From Glandiceps talaboti (Eukaryota; Hemichordata; Enteropneusta; Spengelidae), in NCBI RefSeq assembly GCF_964340395.1, contig NC_135552.1, positions 23,157,181-23,221,180 of the forward strand: DNA of 64,000 nt, in the 5' to 3' direction. Positions 1 through 11,500 of this stretch are shown piece by piece. Within the stretch, counting starts at the first letter, position 1; each line of letters opens with the position of its first letter. The translations under genes and the position numbers were made by a program. The notes below the pieces were generated by a model, which saw only the letters and a program-made list of their open reading frames with translations, had not been told where the DNA came from and did not search any database.

Positions 1-1
1 C

Positions 2-139
2 AGCACTGAGTACTACCGGCCCGGGGACGGGCTCCTTTCATTATTTCATGACACGACTGGACCCGAGGATTGGACGCTGTACATATCAAATGCGGCGGCG
101 CTCGCGGTCGTGGAGCTCAGGGACCGGGGGAGTACATAG
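2..139 (+). CDS. 3' end of an unrecognised plus-strand gene (partial)
   Basis: Frame 2 is open from the window edge through 45 codons to TAG at 137-139. The stretch is much richer in G+C and CpG than the DNA around it and its third positions are mostly G or C, unlike the AT-rich introns. The peptide looks like a real protein end: it contains DTTGPEDWTLYISN followed by an alanine run and an acidic/basic tail. The WTLYI piece is reminiscent of the beta-strand in P-domain-like or other extracellular beta modules, but this is too short to assign a family. The exon start is outside the window. An ATTAAA near 257 could serve as a polyadenylation signal. Frame 3 is also open here but its translation is arginine-rich and less protein-like. 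Confidence 0.42.
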   Translation, partial: STEYYRPGDGLLSLFHDTTGPEDWTLYISNAAALAVVELRDRGST

Positions 140-371
140 TAAACATACTACACATGCTACATGCCGCCGTGCATATGTTGTCGTGTTGTGACAGTAATAC
201 CGGCGCGGCGTATGCAATATGAAAAGTATAAATGTCCGTGCCAACAGTGGTACCATATTAAAAGCCCCGGACATAAACCGTAAACAACAATCAATCAACA
301 TGCAATGTGAATATATCGCACGTCTGACGGTTTTCAGTTTGATAATGCATGAAATTACACATTTAACACAT

Positions 372-493
372 GTCAGGATGGCCGAGCGGTCTAAGGCGCC
401 AGACTCAAGGTGACAAACCTTCCCATGATGCCATGGGGTTACGGGCGTTCTGGTCTCCATATGGAGGCGTGGGTTCGAATCCCACTTCTGACA
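372..493 (+). tRNA. tRNA-Leu(CAA), intron-containing
   Basis: This is a complete nuclear tRNA-Leu gene. The acceptor stem GTCAGGA (372-378) pairs with TTCTGAC (486-492) with one G-T wobble, and A493 is the discriminator. The A box TGGCCGAGCGG and the B box GGTTCGAATCC are intact. The anticodon stem CCAGA (399-403) pairs with TCTGG (449-453), with anticodon CAA at 406-408. A 38-nt intron (410-447) sits one base 3' of the anticodon, the canonical place for eukaryotic tRNA introns. The long variable arm GTCTCCATATGGAGGC is typical of leucine tRNAs. A T run at 498-504 is a Pol III terminator. The mature sequence closely follows the metazoan tRNA-Leu-CAA form. Confidence 0.97.
410..447 (+). other. 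intron of tRNA-Leu(CAA)
   Basis: These 38 nt interrupt the anticodon loop after the purine 3' of CAA and must be removed by the tRNA splicing endonuclease. It contains the short palindrome CCATGATGCCATGG. The exact edges could shift by one base because both sides carry G. Confidence 0.85.
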
Positions 494-497
494 CTAA

Positions 498-504
498 TTT
501 TTTT
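498..504 (+). terminator. Pol III T-run terminator of tRNA-Leu
   Basis: A run of seven T begins five bases after the tRNA discriminator base, and a second longer T run follows at about 511-520. Both fit RNA polymerase III termination. Confidence 0.8.
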
Positions 505-2160
505 ATAATCTTTTTTTTTTTATTACCGGAAACTTGCCCAAAAATACACTCTTTTCACTCTTCATTCATATTCTAATTTTCTTTTAGTGAGTTATAAACG
601 TGATTATTAACTACATATTCTTGTTTGCTTCTGCCTTTTGCAATTTCTCCCAACAACAAAATCAATATCACGATTTCTGCTGTAGGAGATAGAAATAACT
701 AAGTACATAAATAATTTCATGTGCATGTGTGTGTGAGTGCATGCCAATAAGTAAATACAATTAACTGGAAAACCAAATAGTTATATCAATTGATAACGGC
801 TCGAGAAATTATGTAGAAAGGGGGTTGGGGGCTATCGTTTACCACATATTTTGAAGCGTTAGTACATGTATATGTATCCTTTTTGTTTCAGTTTTTTTTG
901 TTCTTGTCTGTTTGTGTGTTTTTTTTCTGCCCGTTGTCTCTTTGTTTCTTTCGGTTTTATATTATAAGTATACAGTTCAAATTGATACATGCAACAACGT
1001 TAACAATTTTGACATTTATAAAATTATTTAGTTACATGAAATGAAATTCAGCGGTATGCGAATGAGTATTCGGTAAAGCCATATAATCGTAAATTTATAG
1101 TTTCAACTGTAAAATGTAGGACAGTAAAGTATATAAGGAAAGGTTTGGTCCTAAAAAAAGCAGTCCGAAGTGAAAAGTCATACATGTAATATGTGAACAT
1201 TCACCTTTCATCGTTTCAGAGGTTTTTGTGACGTAGGTCTGCGGTCATTTAATGAGTGAAAATAAACATGAGAGAAATGTAAATAACCACCATTTTGACT
1301 TAGTACAATCTCGTGGAGTTTTTTAAAACTACTAGAAAAATATTCCCATAGCCTTAGATGTCAACTGCAGAAGTAAAGAAAATACTGTAGTTACTGTGAT
1401 GAGAGAGGATTGGTTTTGGTTTTCAAGTTTAACAACTTTAAGGTCGGACCGCGGTCGCTGCTACTAAGTCTTTCAATAGTATTCAAGATAGAATTGAACT
1501 CTTGGGGATATAGGAGTAACTGGTAATGGGAAAACGAACAATAATTAACTTGCGCATATTTTGCCCCTCTACAATACAGTTTACTTAAAAATACCCACTA
1601 TATTCCAGTGTAGAAAAAGATCAACTTTTGGATAAACAACTGTAAACAAATGAGTAAAGACTGCACAAAACCAACATTCAATTACGCTTTGATTCAGTTT
1701 TGGCGTCAACCTTGGAAGTAATAATCGCCAATGTGAACCTTTTTCGTATATTCTACTTCCTTCTCTATCACGTTTTAAACCGGAAATAAAGTCCCAAAAG
1801 TATTACTACAATCTAATTGGTAAATGGATAGGGAAAAAACAGACTGCAAGGGCACATACTAGTACGGCACCTTAGTCTTCATTTATTGAAAGACAACACG
1901 ATGTATTAAACAAGCCATTAATAAACATTATAATTATGTATACCTATGGGTAACAACCTGGTAAATGGTTAATGTTCGATTTCCTTTGTTGCATTCAGGC
2001 TAATGTATTTTGTTTTGATAACTTGAAAGAAAATCCATTCACATCAATACTGACTGACATTATATTAGTCAAGGTATGGAATTAGTAATGTCAAATGAAT
2101 CAGCAGTCGTTGATCATGATAAGTTATTGTAGTGAATACAGAAATGAAAGAAATCATCAT
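505..2160. other. intergenic, no gene seen
   Basis: AT-rich DNA with no convincing exon, tRNA or element on either strand. All open frames are short and stop-rich. It holds only short homopolymer runs and scattered GT-rich patches. Confidence 0.6.
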
Positions 2161-2166
2161 AGGGTC

Positions 2167-2223
<57 letters not shown>

Positions 2224-2282
2224 ATAGTATAACTTGAATTAGTTTGTCAGTCTGTCCGTCCGTCCATCCAACAGACAGACAT

Positions 2283-2351
<69 letters not shown>

Positions 2352-2640
2352 GTCAGTCGGTCAGAGTTAGTAACTAGTTTATAACTGTCGATCGGTCAGT
2401 CAGTTGACCAAACAAACAGACGGAGTCAGTCAGTTGATCAGTCAGTCAGTCAATCGACCAATCGACAAATCAGTCACTAATCGATTGATCAATCAATCAA
2501 TCAATCAATCGATTAATCAAGCAAGCAATCAATCAATTAACCAACCAACCAACTAACCAACCAACCAACCAACCAACCAACCGAGCACCCAACTAATCAA
2601 TCGGTTAAGGCTAACCAACCAACCAACCAACCAACCAACC
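2167..2640. repeat. compound microsatellite (ATCA)n, (ACAG)n, (CCAA)n
   Basis: A chain of tetranucleotide repeats: ATCA about 2167-2221, ACAG about 2271-2350, CAGT/CAAT-like units about 2395-2540, and CCAA about 2541-2640. Interruptions such as GTCAGTCAGT suggest successive drift of one unit into another. Confidence 0.95.
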
Positions 2641-3239
2641 AGTCATTAATGCGATCATTGATGATTTGGCTATCAAAATGGACGATTACAGGATCGGAAA
2701 ATCAAATGATAGAAATGATAAACGGAAAAAAAAGAAAAGAAAACGAAACGATAACTAGAGAATATTTAGCCTGAATAGTGAGGCTGGATTGCAAAGTAAC
2801 GTACGCGTTATGCTTTAGAATGACAGGGTAAACAGAGTCAATAGAATTACAAATTGGAAAGATTAGAACATTTCCTGAGGGACTTGACCAATAATTGGAT
2901 ATTGACTGGTCACTGCCATCACATCTTTGAAGTCAAGGACATCACTATACCTATGGAATGCAGAGATTGGAATGTTTATTTCATTTGGGAGTTCAAAGTT
3001 CAATGACCAAATCTATTTTTACATGCATATACGCGTGCAAAAATGATGTTCCGTCACGTGATCACGACAGGATCCAACATCTGGATTTTCATCAGATTTC
3101 GAATACGTTTCCAAATTTCATTGCACTACGCATGTCAAAGTTGATATGTTGGGCATGTAATACAGTATATGTGTGTGAGGCCTTTAGAAAAGAAATGTAT
3201 TAATGTTGCTGAAGTGAGAGATGAAACAAGTTTAAGGGA

Positions 3240-3370
<131 letters not shown>

Positions 3371-4566
3371 AGAAATAACTTTCTCGATGCAAATGGGCCT
3401 AGAACAGCGCCCTCTACGGCTTGGACCACCTGTCTTTACCCTCTGTTCAGCTGCTGTTACAATGGTCGTAGAAGGCTCCGCCTTTACATGCGTTGCCATT
3501 ACAATGATGATTTCCATTTCTTTTGCTGATTACATTTTATAATACTAATAAAACTATTTCGTAAATGTAGGCACATCTTTAGTTCCCAGTATGTTCATAA
3601 TAATTTGCTATCATTCACTAATATGTAATAATAGTTATTTCAACAATCATCATTGTAGTCTAAAATAGTTCATTGTCTTTGTAGTTACTGCACTTACGAT
3701 TTCAATTCGATGCACGCCAAAATGTACAATAAAATTATTATACATCAGCTATTGTCTACATAAATATATTGTTCAAGTTTTAAAAGTCATTCTACAAGTA
3801 TTTTTTCAGTTGCCTGTCTTCTGATAACGGTATATTCTTTTCTAATATACAAGTGACGTTAAACACCACGTGATTCTTACCATTGGTTTTATTAATATTT
3901 GTACAGTAAATTTGTTCACATGACAAACAATCCATTTGTCTAATTTTGAGTAACAACAACACACCCCTTACCACTTTCCAAGTTTACAATTCACGTTCCA
4001 AAATCCAATCGCTATTTTTACAGAGGATAATGCAATGCACTGGCGCCCTCTATGGTCCAGTTTGGAACAGTATTTGTCCTTGATTAGAAAGACGGTGTTA
4101 CCTCTCTTTAAATGAAGACAGATGCTATTTTTTTTTTGCATCAATTCCTGCAAAGCACTCTGAGCTAAAGCAAAAAATCTGCAAATTAGAGATTTCCAAC
4201 ATGAAGTGTAACATGTAACGTTTCTTGAAGATTTAAAAAAAAATGTTTCCAATCCTTTTGAACCCTTGTATGTGTCTATGCAGAATATGAAATGAAATCA
4301 CCCACATGCACACACAGACGGCTAACATCATAGAGTTGATAACTTTTATCATACTTCAGATATTTACTGCCATCATGAAAGTTTAGAATCTATCACTCTA
4401 TCAGCATGTCTGCTTTCATGTAGGCTGTTTAAGGCGTTGTCGAGATACAATGAGGGCTATGAGGTAAGACAAGCTAACAATGTATCTTGACAGCACAGTG
4501 AACTAGGCTAGTTTTAATGCAGAAGAAAATAGGTTGAACACTCCACAAAGTTTGAGTTATTCAAAA

Positions 4567-4759
4567 GTAACTGGTCTGTGGACCAATTGGATAGTGTACT
4601 CTACCGAAAGTACAGTGCTCTTTTGCAACACATGGTTGATAGGTTGACATGATGTCCACCTGATGTAACTGGTCTGAGGACTGATAAGTATACTCCCACT
4701 GACAGTACAGCACCCTCTCACAACACATGGTTGATAGGTTGACACGATGTCCACCTGTT
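4567..4759. repeat. two-copy tandem duplication, ~97-bp unit
   Basis: Two adjacent copies begin with TAACTGGTCTGTGGAC and TAACTGGTCTGAGGAC and share ACACATGGTTGATAGGTTGACA...GATGTCCACCTG. They differ by substitutions and short indels. Short open frames across them just repeat the same peptide. Confidence 0.85.
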
Positions 4760-6911
4760 GCTGCCATTAAAAGACTACATGATGTAAACTCAGCTTACGT
4801 TCCACATGAATGACTGAAGTATTTAAGAAGTGTCTTGCACACACAGAGGGACTAAACCAATCTTCTCACTTTGTCCACTTTATCTCCTTTTTTTCCCAAC
4901 TTAATTCATTAGATTTGCTCATAAAGCTGCACTAGGTGCAACTGGAACATTTTATGCAACTGTTTTGTTAGATATATAACTAACTCATAATATCGTACAC
5001 CCTGTACAGTAGTGAATCAACTGTGGGTAAACACTGTGTAGTTGTACACATATATTGCTGTACACTAAATCCAATCAAAATTGATTTTAGGATCCTCGCC
5101 CTAAAATCAGTACCCCAATGTGATAACGGTTTCAACCCGATACTGTACCACATGTTGATACAATAGACCTCTCATTGATGTGTACAATGTCTTATTTATT
5201 GGTATTTTACCAATTTTCAGTGACTCCATTATTGGTTGTCTGATCGAGAAATGAACACTCCAGTTACACAGCTGGTGCACCTTTAATCATAAACCAGTAC
5301 ATTTAATTAAACGGAAATCTTCGGGGTTTATGTCAGCAAAATTATAACCACAATACTTTTGTGTTACACACCATTTTGTTCAAAATTAGCTAAAATAATA
5401 CAAAGTAAATCTATACATTTCATCTGAAATTTAAAAGATAATTGTTTGGTTTTTTTTACAGCAAGCTAGTTAATCCAACAAAGCTATATCAGGCATGAAA
5501 ATGTTCTAGCAGAAGCAACCGATGTGTAAAATTTCAGAACCTGGTGTCAAAATGTGGCATTAATTACTTGGCAGTTGATTAGCACGTCTCCATTGTAGCC
5601 CCAAATATACTATTTCACACGACTATGTACACTCTAATGCAACCAGTAGCTTATTATCTAGCAGAATCATTATTGCATGGTTATTTTGTTGAAAGATGGA
5701 GAAAATGGGGAAAAAAAACACATAACTGTTTTCATGAATTACTTCAAAGGTACTGCATAATGAAAGTCTACTATTGTTTTTGAAAATGATGACTTGTGTA
5801 ATGAAGTGTATAACATCCCCCCCCCAATAAATTTATGAGCAATTCCACATCAAAGCAGCAAGACTAACATGGAGCCAATGCTTCAATTGAGAGCAATGAA
5901 TATTAACCTAACTCTGATAGGAGATAAATGAGCATTTTCTTCGCCTAGCCCTTCCATATGATGGTAACAGAGTAAGACACCATTTAGAAAGAGGGCACCC
6001 CCTGGTACTGACATATATCCCCAACTGAGCATGGCGCCCTCTAATGTCAATGAATATGCCTTCCTGATACCCTGGTTATCTTCAAATAGCTCCGAGTGTT
6101 TGACTAGGAGTTTGAAACCTGCTGGTACATTCATCACAAATGGTATTTCCTTAAATAACATGTTGAACAGTTCTAACTCAAAAAAAAAAAACCATCCACC
6201 CCATACTGATCAATAATTTGAATACTTGTTTTGTTATTATGACAAAGGGGCACCCCCTTCCTCAGAAAAGGGGTATATTTACCAACAATGCTGTCGATAG
6301 ATGGAGGCATTTCTCTAAAAAAGAGGTATGATTACACAAACTACTGTCAATAGAGGGCACTATTTCCCAGCACATGGTATGTTCACACACACACACACAC
6401 TGGCTCAAGAGTGCAACATTTCTCTCAGAAAGTGGCATGATTATATGGCATTGGAGTGATGTCAAGCATGGACAGGTTCCTCTCATAACAAAAGAGTCAC
6501 TACTGTCTGTAGTGTTCCTAATTCAATTCAAGGGATAATCCTTCTCGTGGTCCCTTGCATGGAAATCTTGCAAGTGGTGAATAACCCTCCCCCCCTCATA
6601 TTGTTTTTCAATTGTACTCTTATCATCTATTTTCTTCCTACACTTGGATATGCAAAATGACTAAATAAGTATCATTTTGTCACAATTATCCAACATTATT
6701 GATATTTCCCAAATAAAATTTATTTGCTACAAATAACCATTATGGTACAGTTGAAAGATCTGGTGAAATCTTGGCCAACTCATAGCACCATGGTATCTAG
6801 TAGTAACCCCATTACTATTTGAAATTTGTAATTTTGTTGATGATTTCCCCTGTTTCTGAATGGTCTGATTCAAGATCGAACAAGCGATCTGTCACAGGTT
6901 GGAGAGCCAAG

Positions 6912-7205
6912 CTGATGTTACTGGATACTACACAGGTGTGAGTCTGTTTGATATGCAAATGACCACCTGTTATCTTTGGTACATAACCTGATGTTACTGG
7001 ATACTACACAGGTGTGAGTCTGTTTAATATGCAAATAACCACCTGCTATCTTTTGTACATAACCTGATGTTACTGGATACTTCACAAGTGTGAGTCTGCT
7101 TACTATGTAAATGGCCATCTGTTATATTCTCGACACAACTGCTATCATTGACCATTACACAGGTGTGAGATTTTGCATATGTAAATTACCATCAGCTATC
7201 TTTCA
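6912..7205. repeat. tandem repeat, ~75-bp unit, about 4 copies
   Basis: Units start with CTGATGTTACTGGATACT and continue CACAGGTGTGAGTCTG then ATGCAAAT and CACCTG. Starts are near 6912, 6988, 7063 and a more diverged one near 7135. Confidence 0.85.
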
Positions 7206-7411
7206 GTGCAAGGTTGATCTGATTCTGTATTATGGATTAAGACGCATTCAGAAAATGTTATTTAAAAAACTAACCATCATCCAAATTGTACAGATCCTGA
7301 ATAAGTGAAATTATTTTTGTTATAAAATACAAGTGACTCTACACATCTGTAAACCTTATCTCTCCTCTTCTACATGTATTGATGTAATATAGTTTATGTC
7401 TATCAGTTACA

Positions 7412-7437
7412 CTATCTTTGGCTAATCTGAGCTTCTT
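7412..7437 (-). CDS. candidate terminal exon of the AMPK gamma gene (alternative 1)
   Basis: The last sure exon ends in phase 1. Here an AG acceptor at 7439-7438 is followed by sequence giving the tail EEAQISQR and a TAG stop. The short polar tail resembles the short charged C-termini of other gamma subunits. The acceptor has only a mediocre pyrimidine tract, so this is one of three options. Confidence 0.27.
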
Positions 7438-7635
7438 CTGTCATGTCAGAAGGCGTGGCTGGTAAGTTCGATTAACGTTTCAATCACAGTAAACATTAAA
7501 ACCATTATAATTGGAATATAACTTGTAAAGTCAACCACTTGAAACTGTAAATACTGTTACAAGGCTAATTTTCAAAGATGATTTTTTGCTGGCGGAAGTT
7601 TATGCTCCTTCAACAAATAGCAATGTGGCTTTGGA

Positions 7636-7850
7636 CTTGTGGAACAACTGGCTTGAATTTGATTGATGCGGTCAAAACTAGTTTAAACTGGTTTGAGTGG
7701 GAATTAACTGGATGAGATGTTCCAATCAACTTTGAACTGGTTTAAACTGGAAGGGAACTGGCTTAAACTGGAATAAAGTTGAGCAGACTGAACTTATTTT
7801 GAAGTGTTCAATCAAGTTTGAACTGGTCTAGACTGGTTTAAACACAGTAG
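7636..7850. repeat. degenerate AACTGGTTTAAACTGG repeats
   Basis: Short units built on AACTGG, GTTTAAACTGG and CAATCAAGTTTGAACTGG recur many times with irregular spacing. This looks like a decayed minisatellite. Confidence 0.75.
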
Positions 7851-8175
7851 TACTGGAATGGGTGCATTTCTGAGGTTGAATAGTTGCTGCAGCATTGTTA
7901 CATGTAGGTAATTGGTTCCACTGTGATATCATTGGTGACTGCAACATGGAAGTGTCAGCCATCTTGCTTGCTTTATCAAAGGTCAATTTCTATTGGCTAC
8001 ATCAGTTATCACCAAGTCCTGCAACACAAAATGTTGTACTCAATCAAAACCTTTCTTCTCAAACTGCTTCCAACTACACAGTGAAATATCATACACTGTG
8101 CAAAAAATGGGTAAAGAAAGCTGAATGCGGTGTAGATGACATGTGGTGAGTATGCGACAAAGTTTCTCTTTTGCT

Positions 8176-8234
8176 CTATTTTACCCATGGTGATATCTTC
8201 CTTGGGTGCTGTAGGAAGTCGAAAGTGGTCACCC
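8176..8234 (-). CDS. candidate terminal exon of the AMPK gamma gene (alternative 2, with nested alternative 3)
   Basis: An acceptor CAG ending at 8235 would continue the last sure exon with GVTTFDFLQHPRKISPWVK and stop at 8176. A second acceptor with a better pyrimidine tract (CAG ending at 8209) would instead give a tail starting APKEDITMGKIEQKRNF that runs for about 67 residues to a stop near 8009. Both lie only ~250 bp after the exon at 8491-8584, but neither tail is a known family motif. Confidence 0.33.
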
Positions 8235-8490
8235 CTGGACACAGATGATGGTTAGATGGGTCACAAGTGTGGTAAACATTGGCTAAAGGTGGATAGTTGA
8301 CGTTTCATATAGTGACAGTGAACAACTTATATTTTCCAAAGTAAATCATGATCAACAATCTATAGTATCATAGTAAATGTACGATGCAATTTCTAGCGAT
8401 ATCACATTGTACGTTCCTAGTGTGAATATTAGGAGTTCACGTGAAGTGGAACTAGCAATAAAAATAAAGACATGATAAATATTGACTTAC

Positions 8491-8584
8491 CAACTTGTTT
8501 AAGCACTAGAAAATTGAGAATATCTGAAAGAGATACCACTCCTATCACATGTTCATTCTTATTTACTATAACAAGCCGATGGAC
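8491..8584 (-). CDS. PRKAG2: AMPK gamma exon, CBS4 C-terminal half (last sure exon)
   Basis: The acceptor is ATCAACAG before 8584 and the donor is GTAAGTCAA from 8490. The exon codes for 31 residues and one base, beginning [10 protein letters not shown] and containing [13 protein letters not shown]. His-Arg (452-453) and Asp471 are the CBS4 nucleotide-site positions. The exon ends in phase 1 after KQV, where mammalian proteins have only a short tail left. Confidence 0.96.
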
Positions 8585-11500
8585 CTGTTGATGAGAGAAA
8601 ATAAACATTTGATTTTAAAAAAAATTTCACTAACTTTTTGATGTGATGTGTTCTTGTCAGAAAGACAAAAGATGCTGTAATGTGGACACTAGGGGTGCTG
8701 TTCAGTAGCCACTTTTTGAGACTGGAAGTGAGGCCATTGGAAGTGAGGCCATGATAATTTAGCCCCATAACTTCAGAAAAGTGTTGGGTGTTTTTTGACG
8801 AGATTATTCCCACTAGACATGACTTACCTCAGCTTTGACGATTCTTTCTACAATTGTGACTAGTTTTTCTGTAGGTTTACATTGCTGTACACCTTCAAAG
8901 TAAGTCTCTCTATGCTGTAGTGCCTGCTTTATTGTGATATCCAGGTTATTATATGTTTTCTCTGCTGCAAGATTCTGTTCAAAATACAGAGTTACAAAAT
9001 AACGTGAAAAATAAGCAACGACTAAACAGTTCACATGTGATGGATACAAGCACTGTAAACACTTGAAAGGGTAATATCTGTGTACAGACAATAAATTACT
9101 TGGCATTAGCCCAACCTTCCCCTATCATTACAACTGTTATTTCTTGAGTTGCCCATTTCAGGGAACCAGGCACACTTTGATTATTACGATATTTACCACA
9201 CTATTACACTAATTTCATCAATGGAGTTTTAAGTAGATTCTTCATGATACCAACACTGCTGGAAATATAAACATGTGTCTGGTATCAAAACAATGAGACT
9301 TGTTATGCTAAGTGAAGTTTCAATCAGCAAAATCATTTCTAAACAATTGTTGATATGCAACACTGTAGCACTGATATTAATACTGTTATTACATGTGTAC
9401 CACTGACGCCTTGTATCGGTACAAGCACATACATGTACAAGTGGTATTTGCACTAAAAATGATTTCATACCCAAATGTAAATGATTGCAGAATTTGCAAG
9501 ATCAGTCCATATCCATAATCTCAAACAAAACATATTTACAACTTTGACAACATACAATAACATAAAATTTGGATTAGCAGAATATTCCCTGAACAAAGTA
9601 ACAAGAGTGCCGAGTCTTCTTGTAATTTCAGGGCACCTTCTTTGTAAAACAACAATTAATTTTGAAACTCAATTCAGTTTATGCAAAATTGGTATCGAAA
9701 ACAGTCTCAAGACCTCGGATTCTCCCAGTCCTGGATATGGGCTCTGCAACTTACTACAGATCGTGTTATCAATCTCTGAAGAATCCTCCTGTGATAAATT
9801 CTAGGGAGAACATTGAAGGGTTATTTGAAACTAAATTGCCAACTTACAATAACATCAAATTTGGAATAGATATCTACAACTTTGCCATGTTCATCTATAA
9901 CTGGTAACGCTGACACTCTTCTTTCCATGAAGGTTTTCAAAGCAATGATCAGAGGTGTGTCTGGTGAGGCCTGCAGCGAAATAGAAAGGGTATAAAATAT
10001 CAAAGTCAAGGTCAAAATGTGAGAGAGTCATGGACATATGTATTCTACTACGATGTAGAAGTGTTTTTGTTAGAGGTGGTAAAAGTAGGTTAAATCTACT
10101 TGAGTTCCCCAGTCATTTTACCAGGGTTCCCTACCTGTGTTTTTGTTATAAAAGAGTGGCAAGTAAGAAAATCTATATCAGTTCCCCAGTTATTTTACTT
10201 CAGTTTCCTACCAGTGTTGTGTTAAGATTGGTAAGTAGGTAAAATCTATCTGAGTTCCCCAGTCATTTTACCAGGGTTCCCTACCTGTGTTTTTATAGTA
10301 GTAAGTAGGTAAAATCTACGTAAGTCCCTAGTCATTTTACCAGGGTTGCCCTCATTGTCATTGTATAAGGTATCAAGTTATCTAAAGTTCCCCACTTCAA
10401 GTGGCATTTATTGAAAATCTCTTGACTCAAGTTTACCTAAAACTTTTAGAAGTAGACAACTTACCTTTGCAATGTTCCTGTATGTTCCTATCCCCAGTTC
10501 TTCCAAAGATTTGTTCATAAAATCCGGTAACCTAATTTCATGTACCTAAAATGATCAATAACAGAAACAGTCAGTTCCTTGTAGAATATCACAAATATTT
10601 CACTGCTGTTACAAGTTTTACTACGTAAATATTTCATTTTTTAGTCTCTTCTTGTTGAGATTATACTGCAGTGCTCAAAAAGACATGATTAAACAGTTAC
10701 ATACGTTTGTAGTTTCAAATTCTTCATTTGATATTAGTAAATTGTATAAATCGATTTTACAGCCAGGTCAGGGACCTCCCAACTGGAGTCCTGGATGATA
10801 TTAACATTCATGAGCTAATTAATATTCATGATATAATTAGCATAACAATAAATACATGGTAATGAAGAGAAACAAAGGGGTGCTATATGACTTTCACACA
10901 TGTATAACCATAGGTGTCTACAGAAGGACTTCAGGCCAGCTTTGAATATCTCCCTGCTCATTGTTTCAAAGTGCCATTCTCCTCAGATGTGTTAACTTAC
11001 ATGTATTTTCAAAGGCAGGTGTGATAATTAGTATTTATATTATCAACTTAGTAACTTCTAAGAACAATAGAATGTTTTGTAGTGGATGGCAGTCTTTTGT
11101 GCCAGCTATTTTATATGAATGCTGGACAGGACCATCCACTGCAGACCATAGTGAGGAGGTCTCTGCCAGGTACATGTAAGATCTTTGTGAATTGGCAAAC
11201 ACACATGGACAATAATACAATGCATGACCCGGAGCCTTCCAACATTCCCCATCAAGGAATTTAGATTATTGATAAATTTGAATACCAGTTCAATATCTGA
11301 TCATGTGCATTGTGCAGTGAATAAATGCTCATTAGCCCATACCGATAGACCCTATGTGTAGGGTCTATGATTAGCCTAACTTGTGCACTATATTACAGGA
11401 GAAATGATGTTGGTGTTTCAGTTACAGGACATGATGTTTTTGACACAAAGATAGACACATTTCAATTCCAGACTACACAATAACAGACACAACACATGGC

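Larger units (their letters stand above)
3371..8175. other. region between the tRNA side and the kinase-subunit gene; may include its 3' UTR
   Basis: No coding exon could be supported in either strand except three candidate terminal exons near 7412-8234. It contains tandem duplications at 4567-4759, 6912-7205 and 7636-7850, and several copies of a GCGCCCTCTA-like motif. TTTATT on the plus strand (AATAAA on the minus) occurs near 6719 and 5191 and could be polyadenylation signals of the minus-strand gene, but nothing selects one of them. Confidence 0.5.

Noticed and set aside
86-460. 124-aa minus-strand open frame across the left edge
   Set aside because: It runs antisense through the tRNA gene and the GC-rich coding-like fragment; a shadow frame.
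5092-5118. Small stem TGATTTTAGG / CCTAAAATCA
   Set aside because: A single 10-bp inverted repeat with no flanking duplication or second copy; no basis for calling an element.
5883-6161. 92-aa minus-strand open frame that looks fairly protein-like
   Set aside because: No recognisable family, no splice-site support, contains a dispersed GCGCCCTCTA motif, and lies beyond the last sure exon; most likely chance.
8009-8208. Long C-terminal tail extension of the kinase subunit
   Set aside because: Open and with a decent acceptor, but its hydrophobic content and length do not resemble gamma C-termini; kept only as an alternative end.
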